NCBI GenBank assembly: GCA_964538065.1
Contig: CAZIDG010000009.1
Coordinates: 19,654 to 83,653 of the forward strand
Direction of reading: 5' to 3'
Source of the DNA: G963664225 sp964538065
GTDB lineage: Bacteria; Verrucomicrobiota; Verrucomicrobiia; Limisphaerales; UBA1319
Length of the DNA: 64,000 bases
A program made the translations under genes and the position numbers. Under the pieces are notes generated by a model. That model was not told where the DNA came from. It saw nothing but the letters and a program-made list of their open reading frames with translations, and ran no database searches. The stretch's first letter is position 1. Every line of letters begins with the position of its first letter. Shown here one piece after another: positions 26,250 through 35,156 of this stretch.

Positions 26250-28106
26250 TCAGGAGCGAGTCACCAAGACCTGCTCCAGCAAATCATTCAAGCGCTTGAG
26301 CATCAAACGGGGGTCATCCAGGAGCCCCGCCGCCACCCGTGCATTGTCATACATTTGTTCGGCAACCTTGGCTGCCAGGGCGGAATCCTTCTGTCGCATG
26401 GCCTCCAGGTGCTTAATAATTGAATGGCGCGGATTGATCTCCAAGTCATGTTTTTCCGGCAACTCGGGGCTGCCTTCCTTCTGCATGGCCTTGATAATCC
26501 GACGCATGCTGGCTGTCATTTGAGTGTCGGTATCGGCCACCACAGCAGGGCTATCGACCAGACGCATGGAAGGACGAACCGCATTGACACGATCGCCCAG
26601 GATGGTCTTAAGCCAGTCGGCAAGTGCCTTGGCCTGGTCATCCGTGAGAGCTCCTTCCTTTTGATTCTGATCATCCAGTTTCAAATCTGCCTTTTCAGCC
26701 GACTTCAATGGCTTGGAATCAAACTCCCGCAGATGATCCATCACGAACTCATCCCATGGATCAAACAGGAACAGCACCTCGCACTTGCGGGCTTTGAAAA
26801 CCTCGTAGTACGGGCTGCTTTCAATGGCCTCGCGGCTGGGCCCCAGGAGATAATAAATCTCCTTTTGATCCGAGGGCATGCGTTTGACGTAATCAGCCAG
26901 CGAGGTGGTTTCACCCTTGCCCAAGAGCGAGGTCTCATAGCGAACCAGTTTGCCCAAGGCAGCTTGATGGGTGAAGTCGGTGACAATTCCCTCTTTGATG
27001 AATCGGTGATACTGCTCGTAGAATTTCTGATAGGCGGCCGGTTCCTTTTCCGCCTGCTCCTCAAGAAACTTGATGAACCGTCCCGTCAACACCTTGTTGA
27101 GCTTCTGCATCAAGGAGGTGTCCTGCATCATTTCACGGGAGACGTTCAAGGGCATGTCTTCGCTATCCACCACCCCCCGCACAAACCTCAGCCATTCAGG
27201 CAATAAATCCTTGGGTTTGGACATGATCAGCACCCGCCGATTGTAAAGATGCACCTCAGGCTCAGCGCGAAACATCCCCAAGGCCTCAACATTTCGGGAA
27301 GGCACAAACAACAGCGCCTGAATGGCTAATGGAGCATCTGCTGAAAAATGAAGACGGAACAACGGGTTTTCGTGGTCATGCCCGATATAATGGTAAAACT
27401 CGTTGTATTCCTCGTCCTTGATTTCACTCTTGTTGCGCGTCCAGATGGCGCGAACAGAGTTGACCGTCTTGCCATTCAGATCGATGGAGACGGGCACGAA
27501 GTTCGAGTAACGCTTGATGATGTGCTCGATGACGTCTGTCTTGGAGAACTCCTTTTGGTCATCCTTGAGATACACGGTTATTTTGGTGCCTCGCGGTGCA
27601 TCTGGCAGGGATTCCAACTCATAGCCGTTGGACCCCTCGGATATCCATCGCCAAGGAGACTCCTCAACCTGGCTGGACCTGCTGTCCACCACGACCTTTT
27701 TGGCCACCATAAAGGCGGAGTAAAAGCCAACACCAAACTGGCCGATCAAATTAGCCACCCCATTCTGTTTTTGCTCGGCCACCTGCTTCAAAAAGGCTTT
27801 GGAACCGGAGTGCGCAATGGTGCCCAGGTTATCCACCAACTCCGCACGGGTCATTCCCACACCCGTATCCGTGAAGGTGATGGTGTTTTCCTTTTCGTCT
27901 GTTGTGACGGTTATGGAAAGCGCCAGATCAGGCTGGTGCACTGCCTGGCCGGATGTCTGCAAAAAGCGGAGTTTTTCCAGGGCATCAGCAGCATTCGAAA
28001 TCAACTCGCGCACGAATATTTCCCGGTCCGTATAGAGCGAATCGACCACGATATGGAGCAACTGCTCTATCTCTGCTTGAAAATGATGTTTCTCAGTTGT
28101 GCTCAT
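26250..28106 (-). CDS. htpG: Molecular chaperone HtpG (Hsp90)
   Basis: 618 residues, the normal bacterial Hsp90 length. The ATPase domain has all Bergerat-fold motifs: ELISNAADALEKLRF (N box, near residue 34), DTGVGMTRAEL (near 80) and GQFGVGFYSAFMV (near 122), with the middle-domain arginine region LYVRGVVDSEDMPLN-like (here RFVRGVVDSEDMPLNVSRE) carrying the catalytic Arg. The C-terminal dimerisation domain is complete. It is a cytoplasmic ATP-driven chaperone. It stands alone, and no CIRCE element was seen in the 238 bases upstream, so regulation is not evident. Confidence 0.97.
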   Translation of the reverse strand: MSTTEKHHFQAEIEQLLHIVVDSLYTDREIFVRELISNAADALEKLRFLQTSGQAVHQPDLALSITVTTDEKENTITFTDTGVGMTRAELVDNLGTIAHSGSKAFLKQVAEQKQNGVANLIGQFGVGFYSAFMVAKKVVVDSRSSQVEESPWRWISEGSNGYELESLPDAPRGTKITVYLKDDQKEFSKTDVIEHIIKRYSNFVPVSIDLNGKTVNSVRAIWTRNKSEIKDEEYNEFYHYIGHDHENPLFRLHFSADAPLAIQALLFVPSRNVEALGMFRAEPEVHLYNRRVLIMSKPKDLLPEWLRFVRGVVDSEDMPLNVSREMMQDTSLMQKLNKVLTGRFIKFLEEQAEKEPAAYQKFYEQYHRFIKEGIVTDFTHQAALGKLVRYETSLLGKGETTSLADYVKRMPSDQKEIYYLLGPSREAIESSPYYEVFKARKCEVLFLFDPWDEFVMDHLREFDSKPLKSAEKADLKLDDQNQKEGALTDDQAKALADWLKTILGDRVNAVRPSMRLVDSPAVVADTDTQMTASMRRIIKAMQKEGSPELPEKHDLEINPRHSIIKHLEAMRQKDSALAAKVAEQMYDNARVAAGLLDDPRLMLKRLNDLLEQVLVTRS

Positions 28107-28250
28107 AGGATATTAAACCATCTGGTAAATCAATAATACTTGCCACAGCGTTTGTCGCCGGCACCGCGGTGAAATCACCAGGTTAGGCCAATCCATCCAC
28201 GCCCACTCACAGATGCGAGGTGCCTAAAATGCCGGGTGTGTTACGCCTTG

Positions 28251-28293
28251 CGGCCATCTTCAAATGGCCGAATCCAAAGGGATTGTCAATCCC
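28251..28293. repeat. Two tandem short hairpins between DUF2127 gene and htpG
   Basis: Two perfect inverted repeats sit nine bases apart: CGGCCAT/ATGGCCG (28251-28257 with 28264-28270) and GGGATT/AATCCC (28279-28284 with 28288-28293). They lie about 50 bases after the DUF2127 stop. Neither is followed by a T-run, so they may mark transcript 3' ends or simply be structural. Confidence 0.4.
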
Positions 28294-28344
28294 AGGCACA
28301 ATGACAGGCATGAAAACCGGCCTTCGAACTCCACGAAGCAAGCC

Positions 28345-28902
28345 TTACTGCTGCGAAGGCGATTGAGGCATGGGCTGCGATCGAGAACATGAGGCCGTGC
28401 TTGAACCAGCCTTCTGATCCTCTTCCTTGTCCGGATGATGATGTTTGAACAGTCTCTCCCGATTGTGGAAAAGGTAATAACAGATGAATATGTTGAAGAT
28501 CAGAATGCCCAGCACCGTTACAGAAAACGAACGGCGAAGCTCGAATATTTCAATGGGTATGAAAAACAAAGCCTCACCCATGGCCAACCATCCGGCCCAA
28601 CTGATGCGCAAGCTAAGTCCAATGCCTTCCACCAGACAGATCATGCTGTAGATAAAGGTACCTGCCGCCACCCAGCGCACATTGGTGGGGGTGATCTGAC
28701 CAATCTTGACCTCCAACTTCTGAAAAAAACTGCTCTCCGGGTCCAAATTGAGCACCCGGAGCGATTTTTCAAACAACGCGGTCAAATCATAGCCCGCCAG
28801 ACTATAGACCCCCAGTGCCACGGCCAACAGCAACAGACCCTTCCCAAGCTTTATGGCTATAATGCCATAAAGCCCTGCAGCACCTTTTTTGGCATCGGAC
28901 AT
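28345..28902 (-). CDS. DUF2127 family membrane protein
   Basis: 185 residues. Four hydrophobic helices are visible at about residues 14-35, 75-95, 100-120 and 128-147, with the family's GLYGIIAIKLGKGLLLL start and a FELRRS turn before the last helix. The last 30 residues form a Ser/Gln/Pro-rich tail after a KHHHPDKEED charged stretch, and look disordered. DUF2127 is an inner-membrane family of unknown function. Its ATG shares one base with the glyQS stop (TAATG), so it is translationally coupled to the synthetase gene. Confidence 0.8.
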   Translation of the reverse strand: MSDAKKGAAGLYGIIAIKLGKGLLLLAVALGVYSLAGYDLTALFEKSLRVLNLDPESSFFQKLEVKIGQITPTNVRWVAAGTFIYSMICLVEGIGLSLRISWAGWLAMGEALFFIPIEIFELRRSFSVTVLGILIFNIFICYYLFHNRERLFKHHHPDKEEDQKAGSSTASCSRSQPMPQSPSQQ

Positions 28903-30521
28903 TAACGAACCTTTTCCAACAATACCGTCACCAAATCGCTGATCTTCACGCGCGATTGTTGCATGGTATCGCGTTCGCGAAGAGTGACAGTATCAAGGAG
29001 TTCCGGCTTCTCACCCAGCGTATCAAAGTCCACGGTCACCCCAAATGGTGTCCCCGCTTCATCCTGCCGGCGATAACGACGGCCAATGGCGCCTGACTCG
29101 TCATAGAACACCGTCATATGCGGGCAAAGCAAATCCCGAATCGCCAGGGCCTTCTTGACCAATTCCGGCTTGTTCTTCAAAAGCGGGAAGATACCCACCT
29201 TGATTGGAGCCACGCGGGGATGCAACTTCATCACGACGCGGGTTTCAGGCTTGCCCTTTTCATCGGTGACTTGCTCCTCAGTGTAGGCATTGCAGAGCAA
29301 GGCCAACACAAGACGATCGACACCCGCACTGGGCTCGATGACGTGAGGAATATAACGAGCCTTGGCCTCCTCATCAAAATACTCCATCGGCTTGCCGCTG
29401 AATTTTTGATGTTGGGTCAAATCGTAATCACCTCGTGCTGCAATACCTTCCAATTCCTGAGTGCCAAAGGGGAAACGGTAGAGAATATCGACTGTGGCTT
29501 TGGCGTAATGGGCCAATTCCGTGTCCTTTTGCCAATAGAAAGCGAGTGTATCACGCGAAAGGCCAATGCTTTCGTACCATTTGGTGCGCTCTTCCACCCA
29601 ATAGGCGTGCCATTCCTTCCATCCCCACGAAGGCTGAGGCGTGGAGGGGTCTGTTGAGGCACCTTCGGGGGCGTTTTTCTTGGCGATTTCGTCCGGCTTA
29701 ATGAAAAACTCCAATTCCATCTGCTCGAACTCACGCGAACGGAAGGTAAAATTCCTGGGATTGATTTCGTTACGGAAAGCCTTGCCAATCTGGCAGATAC
29801 CGAACGGGACTTTCTGTCGGGAGACTTCCAGCACGTTCTTGAACTGTGCAAAGATCGCCTGGGCAGTCTCTGGACGCAGATAGGCCACGTTATCAGCGCT
29901 TTCCACAGGCCCAACATAGGTCTTGAACATGAGGTTGAAAGGACGCGGCTCAGTCAGCAGGCTCCCGTTTTCAGGGTTAAAACGGGTGCTGTCCTTCACC
30001 TCCTCAGTTCGATCCTCCACCAGGACTGGTGAGGCAATTCCGCGAGTTTGATAGAACATGCGCGCCACCTTTTTGGCGTGCTCGGGGTGCTTGCCCGTCA
30101 CCACGAGGACAGCAAATGGCTCATTGCTTACCTTGCCATTGGTTTCATCCTTGCAGCCGGAAAAATGATGCACAATGCCTGACTGAGGCTCGATCTGATC
30201 GGCACGGAACCGCTTCTTGGTCAACAAGCAATCGACCATTGGATCGCTAAAAGTACTCGTATGACCACTGGCCTCCCAGATACGCGGATGCATGATAATG
30301 CTGGCATCCAATCCCACTACGTCATCACGCTTGTGGGTCATCGTGCGCCACCAATAATCCTTTACGTTGCGCTTCAGTTCGGCGCCCAGCGGACCGTAAT
30401 CCCAAAAGCCATTTATGCCACCGTAGATTTCAGATGATTGGAAGATAAAACCCCGGCGTTTACAGAGGGAGACGATTTTCTCCATCCGCTCGTTTACTTT
30501 CGGTTCTACAAGCTCTGCCAT
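28902..30521 (-). CDS. glyQS: Glycyl-tRNA synthetase, single-chain dimeric type
   Basis: 539 residues from the ATG at 30521. A longer frame to 30614 adds 31 residues that do not resemble the family, while MAELVEPKVNERMEKIVSLC is the normal beginning. It is the alpha2 class II enzyme (archaeal/eukaryotic-like), not the two-subunit GlyQ-GlyS type. Visible features are GGINGFWDYGPLGAELK near residue 35, class II motif 2 in FRNEINPRNFTFRSREF-type sequence and motif 3 in VIEPSAGVDRLVLALL, with the anticodon-binding domain at the C-terminus. It charges tRNA-Gly in the cytoplasm. The DUF2127 gene is coupled to its stop; the unknown gene upstream ends 132 bases before. Confidence 0.95.
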   Translation of the reverse strand: MAELVEPKVNERMEKIVSLCKRRGFIFQSSEIYGGINGFWDYGPLGAELKRNVKDYWWRTMTHKRDDVVGLDASIIMHPRIWEASGHTSTFSDPMVDCLLTKKRFRADQIEPQSGIVHHFSGCKDETNGKVSNEPFAVLVVTGKHPEHAKKVARMFYQTRGIASPVLVEDRTEEVKDSTRFNPENGSLLTEPRPFNLMFKTYVGPVESADNVAYLRPETAQAIFAQFKNVLEVSRQKVPFGICQIGKAFRNEINPRNFTFRSREFEQMELEFFIKPDEIAKKNAPEGASTDPSTPQPSWGWKEWHAYWVEERTKWYESIGLSRDTLAFYWQKDTELAHYAKATVDILYRFPFGTQELEGIAARGDYDLTQHQKFSGKPMEYFDEEAKARYIPHVIEPSAGVDRLVLALLCNAYTEEQVTDEKGKPETRVVMKLHPRVAPIKVGIFPLLKNKPELVKKALAIRDLLCPHMTVFYDESGAIGRRYRRQDEAGTPFGVTVDFDTLGEKPELLDTVTLRERDTMQQSRVKISDLVTVLLEKVR

Positions 30522-30653
30522 AAAGGAAGCCACTTTTGGGCAACCTCCCGCCGATGTCAAGAGACCAAAACTGTTAAATCCGGAGTGATGACACGACAAT
30601 TCCTCCATCCACAAGGCAGGATGGCCAATACTTCACAGAGTCAGCCCCTCTCT

Positions 30654-31373
30654 TCATGACGTTATGTTATTGATAATAAATTGGTTATGTCGTGCCTTAT
30701 CATTAAGAGCACATCCCAGGGATGCAGTGTCGCCAGCTGGATCTGTCAGAAAGCGAATACCTCCAGACTGCTCAGGAACCTGGGCAATCATTTCGCGCAA
30801 GTGATCAGCGCAGGCCTTGATATCATTCAAAATATCCACATTCCGTTGGTTGGCAGGTGCTTGTGGATTAATGAGCATGCTAAAAAGCACGATATAAAAT
30901 ACCAGGGTAGCCAGGTTACTGCCTCCCCCCACGAGGGCACTTGCATCCAAGCCGGTTGCAAGATGGAACAAGCGAAGCGATTCTTCCGTAATGCCTGTAT
31001 CCGAAAGGGTTTTGGCCATATATGGGGCAAGAGACAGCCCAAATGGACTGGAATGCCCGTGAACAGGCTTCATGGCAGCAGGATACGATTGCATGGCCCG
31101 TGTAACTTCATCGTAGGCCTCCTTAAGACAGCTCTGGAAATACGGATCAACCTGAATAGTGCCATCAATCTGACGATGTTGGATTGCCAGCAACCCCACA
31201 CCATAGGCCATCATCTCGTTCATGAGACGCATTTGAGTGCCATCTTTTGGAAGGTCATATACTTCCGTCAAATGCCGAGTCCAGGATTGCGCACTAGTCA
31301 CAAAACGACCAGCCAAGGTTCGTTGCCAAAAACCTTGGGCAGGCTCTTCCTTTTTATGCAGCAACTCAAACAT
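30654..31373 (-). CDS. Hypothetical protein between phoR and glyQS
   Basis: 239 residues; I do not recognise the family. No signal peptide is visible. The sequence is mostly helical with acidic and amide residues, has a histidine pair in KPVHGHSSPFGLS (about residues 103-115), and one hydrophobic stretch near 155-168 (LVFYIVLFSMLI) that could be a single membrane helix or a buried core helix. It lies 29 bases after the phoR stop on the same strand, so it is probably the last gene of the phoU-phoB-phoR unit. The context suggests, but does not show, a link to phosphate signalling. Codon use looks like its neighbours. Confidence 0.6.
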   Translation of the reverse strand: MFELLHKKEEPAQGFWQRTLAGRFVTSAQSWTRHLTEVYDLPKDGTQMRLMNEMMAYGVGLLAIQHRQIDGTIQVDPYFQSCLKEAYDEVTRAMQSYPAAMKPVHGHSSPFGLSLAPYMAKTLSDTGITEESLRLFHLATGLDASALVGGGSNLATLVFYIVLFSMLINPQAPANQRNVDILNDIKACADHLREMIAQVPEQSGGIRFLTDPAGDTASLGCALNDKARHNQFIINNITS

Positions 31374-31402
31374 TCCGCGTCATTGGAGCTGAAAAACCTG
31401 GC

Positions 31403-32590
31403 TCATGCTGATTCCCTGGCAGGCAGCGTAAAATAAAAGACGCTCCCCTTGCCGACCTCGCTTTTGACCCATACCTTGCCACCATGGGATTGCACAATGT
31501 GTTTTACAATGGCCAATCCCAAGCCGGTCCCCCCCTGCTCTCTGGAACGCGCCCGGTCAACACGATAGAAACGCTCAAAAATGCGTTCACGCGACTCGGC
31601 AGGTATACCAGGACCATCATCGGCAACCGACGCTTCAATCAACCCATCCTCCGTCTTGCGAGCCTCAAAAACCACCTTTCCCCCGCTCCTTCCGTATTTT
31701 ATGGCATTATCGGCAAGGTTACAAACAACCTGCTCCAAGCGATTCGTATCGGCAAACACCTGAATGTCCTCTGAGATACGGTTGTCGAACTGCACATTCC
31801 GATCCTTGGCCAGGGGCATCAGACCATCGATGGCATGAGTAATGAGAGGCGCGAGAGGAATCAACTTTCTGTGCAGGACAACCTGCCCTGATTCCAAGCG
31901 CGAAATCGTCAGCAAATCCTCAACCAGGAAAGTCAGTCTGTCCGCATGTTTCTCAATCGTTTTGAGGAAACGCAAAGCGACATCGGGATCCTCACGCGCG
32001 CCCCCCAAAAGGGTTTCCACATAACCTTTGATAATGGACAGAGGTGTGCGCAACTCATGACTCACGTTGGCCACGAACTCCTTGCGTGCGTTTTCCAAGT
32101 GCTTTGCGTGTGTTGTATCATGAAACACGAGGACCATCCCCTGGGGAAGGCCTTGAAGGTTTTTCAGGGCAGTCACGTTGATTTGCAGACAACGCTGCTC
32201 CAACCCGGGCAGGGTTAATTCGAAACCAAGGACCTGACCTTCCTTGGACGCACGGGCCACCACGCCGGGTAATTCATGAAGCCGCAAGGCCTCCATGATG
32301 GTCCGGCCCCGCACATCTCCAGAAGTCCCCAACAGCCGGCGCAGGGAATCATTACAAAGCTCAACATGGCCATCGGGATCGAGGAGCAACACTCCCTCCA
32401 CCATGTTGTTAAGCAACGTTTGCAGACGAGCTGCCTGCTGTTCTCTTTGATGCTGATCAGCCGAGAGGGCGCTTTGAATGGCGGTGGACTGGCGAGACCA
32501 TTTCCGCTTGAGTCGTGCATACCGACGCCACCACCAGACGTTGGATACGCCCAGACAACAAAGCGCGAGTATGGCGAGAGTCCCCCACAT
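31403..32590 (-). CDS. phoR: PhoR-like sensor histidine kinase
   Basis: 395 residues. One N-terminal transmembrane helix (about residues 3-20) with a basic stop, a PAS domain (about 57-160), the HisKA motif VSHELRTPL with the phospho-accepting H178, and an ATPase domain with DNAIKYG (N box), DDGPGIP (G1) and GGTGLGLAIV (G2). The short periplasm-free N-terminus and PAS are typical of PhoR, which senses phosphate through the Pst/PhoU complex. It overlaps the phoB stop by one base (TAATG), so the two are coupled. No pst genes lie in the window. Confidence 0.92.
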   Translation of the reverse strand: MWGTLAILALCCLGVSNVWWWRRYARLKRKWSRQSTAIQSALSADQHQREQQAARLQTLLNNMVEGVLLLDPDGHVELCNDSLRRLLGTSGDVRGRTIMEALRLHELPGVVARASKEGQVLGFELTLPGLEQRCLQINVTALKNLQGLPQGMVLVFHDTTHAKHLENARKEFVANVSHELRTPLSIIKGYVETLLGGAREDPDVALRFLKTIEKHADRLTFLVEDLLTISRLESGQVVLHRKLIPLAPLITHAIDGLMPLAKDRNVQFDNRISEDIQVFADTNRLEQVVCNLADNAIKYGRSGGKVVFEARKTEDGLIEASVADDGPGIPAESRERIFERFYRVDRARSREQGGTGLGLAIVKHIVQSHGGKVWVKSEVGKGSVFYFTLPARESA

Positions 32591-33273
32591 TAATCATTCA
32601 CAAATCGGTAACCAACATTACGGACCGTGCCGATGAATCGTGCGGCAGAACCCAGTTTTTCACGCAAACGCCGAATGTGAGTATCAATGGTCCGGGTATC
32701 GATGAGACTGTCATATTCCCAAACATCCCGCAGCAAATGATCACGTGTCTGGACACGGCCTGCTCGCTGGATCAGTACGGCCAGAAGTTTGAATTCCGTT
32801 GCAGTCAAATCGACCGTCCTTCCCTCCACCTCGACCTGGTGATTGGGCAAATCCACAAGCAATGGACCAATTTCATAATGCTCATTGGCAACGACTTGCG
32901 GCTGCGAACGCCGCATGAGTTTCTTGGCCCGCAACACCAACTCACGGGGACTAAAAGGCTTGGTCAAATAATCATCAGCCCCCAATTCCAAACCCAGAAC
33001 CCGATCGACTTCACCCGCCTTGGCGGTCAGCATGATAACAGGAATGGCCGAAGTCTGAGGATCACTGCGGAGACACTTGCACACCTCCAAACCATCCATC
33101 TCAGGAAGCATGATATCGAGCACAATTAGATCTGGTATGTGTTCCCGAGCCAGTTTCAAGGCCTGCTCGCCATCCGTTGCACTGACGATGTCACAACCGG
33201 CCTGCTTCAAGTTATAGGCAGCCAGTTCAACGACATCCGGCTCGTCATCCACAATGAGCACTTTGGGTTTCAT
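32590..33273 (-). CDS. phoB: PhoB-like response regulator
   Basis: 227 residues: a receiver domain with the phosphorylated D53 in LIVLDIMLPEMDG, the conserved acidic pair DDEPD at residues 9-13 and K near 103, then an OmpR/PhoB winged-helix domain (about 130-227) with EFKLLAVLIQRAGRVQTRDHLL and DTHIRRLREKLG recognition features. It activates phosphate-starvation genes when phosphorylated by PhoR. It follows phoU by 9 bases and overlaps phoR by one, so phoU-phoB-phoR are one operon. No pho box could be identified confidently in the 107 bases upstream of phoU. Confidence 0.93.
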   Translation of the reverse strand: MKPKVLIVDDEPDVVELAAYNLKQAGCDIVSATDGEQALKLAREHIPDLIVLDIMLPEMDGLEVCKCLRSDPQTSAIPVIMLTAKAGEVDRVLGLELGADDYLTKPFSPRELVLRAKKLMRRSQPQVVANEHYEIGPLLVDLPNHQVEVEGRTVDLTATEFKLLAVLIQRAGRVQTRDHLLRDVWEYDSLIDTRTIDTHIRRLREKLGSAARFIGTVRNVGYRFVND

Positions 33274-33282
33274 CAGGACGGA

Positions 33283-33984
33283 TCAGGGATTTCCCTTGCC
33301 AGTGTGGCGGATGTCATGTCCTTCATACAGATAGACAACCTCCTCGGCAATATTGGTGGCGTGATCGGCAATGCGTTCCAGACTCTTGGAAATGACCATA
33401 AGATTCAGGCAACGCGTAATGGTATCGGGTTGGGCTATCATCAACTTGATCATCTCGGTATGGTTGGTCTTGTTGATTTCGTTGGCTTCCTTATCCCTGG
33501 CAATGACAGTCCGAGCCAGTTCGATATTCCCATGCACAAAGGCATCCAACGATTGCTTAAGCATCTCCAGCGCAACCGCGACGAGTCTGGCAAGATCAAT
33601 GGGAGCGGACAATAACGGCTCACGTCCCAATTCAATGCCACGCCGTGCAATTTTGGTGGCTTCATCCCCCACCCTCTCGAGGTCATGCGACACCTTCATG
33701 GCAACCGTAACCAACCGCAAATCCATCGCAACAGGGCCCTGCAAGGCCAGGAAATTGACCGCCATTTCGTCCATGGTGATCTCAAATTGATCCAGAATGG
33801 AGTCGTCATCAATGACACGTCGGGCCAATGTTTCATCGCGGTCCATCAGCGCCTTAAATGCATTGGACACAGCCGACTCGGCATGACTGCCCATGGTCAG
33901 CAGGTTTTCCTTAATCTTAACGAGATCCTGGTCAAAATGTCGCATCATAAAGGTTACATGGGTTACCTGTTCATCCTCTGGCAA
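33283..33984 (-). CDS. phoU: Phosphate signalling regulator PhoU
   Basis: 233 residues. Two PhoU three-helix repeats are visible, each with the metal-binding pattern of the family: LERVGDEATKIARR in the first and LERIADHATNIAEEVVYL in the second. In-frame ATGs at codons 13 and 14 could be the real start, since MRHFDQDLVKIKENL is the usual beginning. PhoU represses the PhoR-PhoB pathway when phosphate is plentiful and modulates the Pst transporter. It is the first gene of a minus-strand operon with phoB and phoR. Confidence 0.93.
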   Translation of the reverse strand: MPEDEQVTHVTFMMRHFDQDLVKIKENLLTMGSHAESAVSNAFKALMDRDETLARRVIDDDSILDQFEITMDEMAVNFLALQGPVAMDLRLVTVAMKVSHDLERVGDEATKIARRGIELGREPLLSAPIDLARLVAVALEMLKQSLDAFVHGNIELARTVIARDKEANEINKTNHTEMIKLMIAQPDTITRCLNLMVISKSLERIADHATNIAEEVVYLYEGHDIRHTGKGNP

Positions 33985-34091
33985 ATCCGTGCACCAACGA
34001 GGTAAGTCATACCATGAGCAGGCCGCAATTCAAGCGGCCTTTGAAAGCCCAAGGCGATTTATGTGGCATGCCCACGGCGGCTTGGATAAAA

Positions 34092-35132
34092 ATGGCAGTC
34101 ATGGTTGCGCCAATTAAAGTCGCCGTGTTAGGCACTGGTTCGCTGGGCAAAGAACACGCCCGGATCTATGCGGAACTGAGCCGGACTGGCGAAGTCCAAT
34201 TCATGGGTGTATACGACACCCTGCCTGAGGCTGCACGTCGCGTTGCCGAAAAGTGCGGCGTTCCTGTTTTTGCCACGATTGAAGAGGCAGCCAGTGCGAG
34301 CGAAGCCCTGAGTATTGTCACCCCAACTCACACGCACTTCGATCTGGCCAACCGGCTGCTTAATCTGGGCAAGCATGTCCTGGTGGAGAAGCCCATGACT
34401 GATCATGCAGCCCAGGCTTCTGAATTGGTGGCATTAGCCTCTGAAAAGCATTGCGCCCTTCAAGTCGGGCATGTGGAACGGTTCAATCCAGTGTTCAACT
34501 ACCTGCAGTCTGTGGCGACGGATCCGCGCTTCATCGAATGTCACAGGCTGTCTCCCTATCCAGCCCGCAGCACCGATATCGGTGTGGTATTGGATCTCAT
34601 GATCCATGATCTCGATGTTGTCCTGGCCTTCGTGAAGGCCCCCGTGGTCCAAGTCGATGCCGTGGGCATCCCCATTTTGAGCCATTCCGAGGACATCGCC
34701 AATGCCCGCCTGCGCTTTGCCAATGGCTGCGTCGCCAATCTGACCGCCAGCCGCGTAAGTCCAGAGCGCATGCGCAAAATCCGTGTGTTTAGCGGAGGCG
34801 AGATCGCCACCTATGTCTCTTTGGATTATCGCGCACAAGAGGGATATGTCTATCGCATCGCCCGTGACAATGAAAAGGAGTCCTCTCTCATCAAAAAGCT
34901 TCTGGCTGCGAAGACCAGCTCGATCGTCAGCGAGTTCGCAGGTAAGAAAATTGTGCGGGAACCTGTTCCGATAGCCAAGGATGAGCCTTTGAAACTCGAA
35001 TTACGCAGCTTCATCGAATGCGTCCGCAAGCATCAGCAGCCATTGGTCAGCGGCGAATCAGCCAAACGCGCTCTGGACCTTGCGTTCGAGATAACACGTC
35101 AGATTACAGCCTCCAAAGTTGTTGTGCCCTGA
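34092..35132 (+). CDS. Gfo/Idh/MocA oxidoreductase upstream of lpxB (possible GnnA-type enzyme)
   Basis: 346 residues from the ATG at 34092. In-frame ATGs at 34014 and 34101 are alternatives; the longer form adds residues not seen in the family. The Rossmann motif AVLGTGSLGKEHARIY and the catalytic EKP in VLVEKPMTDHA are present, and the C-terminal domain is complete. Its stop is 24 bases before lpxB on the same strand. In bacteria with amide-linked lipid A, an enzyme of this family (GnnA) oxidises UDP-GlcNAc at C3 before transamination by GnnB. The position next to lpxB suggests that role, but no aminotransferase is adjacent, so it is only a candidate. Confidence 0.85.
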   Translation: MAVMVAPIKVAVLGTGSLGKEHARIYAELSRTGEVQFMGVYDTLPEAARRVAEKCGVPVFATIEEAASASEALSIVTPTHTHFDLANRLLNLGKHVLVEKPMTDHAAQASELVALASEKHCALQVGHVERFNPVFNYLQSVATDPRFIECHRLSPYPARSTDIGVVLDLMIHDLDVVLAFVKAPVVQVDAVGIPILSHSEDIANARLRFANGCVANLTASRVSPERMRKIRVFSGGEIATYVSLDYRAQEGYVYRIARDNEKESSLIKKLLAAKTSSIVSEFAGKKIVREPVPIAKDEPLKLELRSFIECVRKHQQPLVSGESAKRALDLAFEITRQITASKVVVP

Positions 35133-35156
35133 GCGGCCCCAATCCAGCGCCTGTAC

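Noticed and set aside
28107..28344. CIRCE-type heat-shock operator upstream of htpG
   Set aside because: No TTAGCACTC/GAGTGCTAA inverted repeat was found.
30521..30614. Longer N-terminus of glycyl-tRNA synthetase
   Set aside because: The added 31 residues do not fit the family and the internal ATG gives the normal start.
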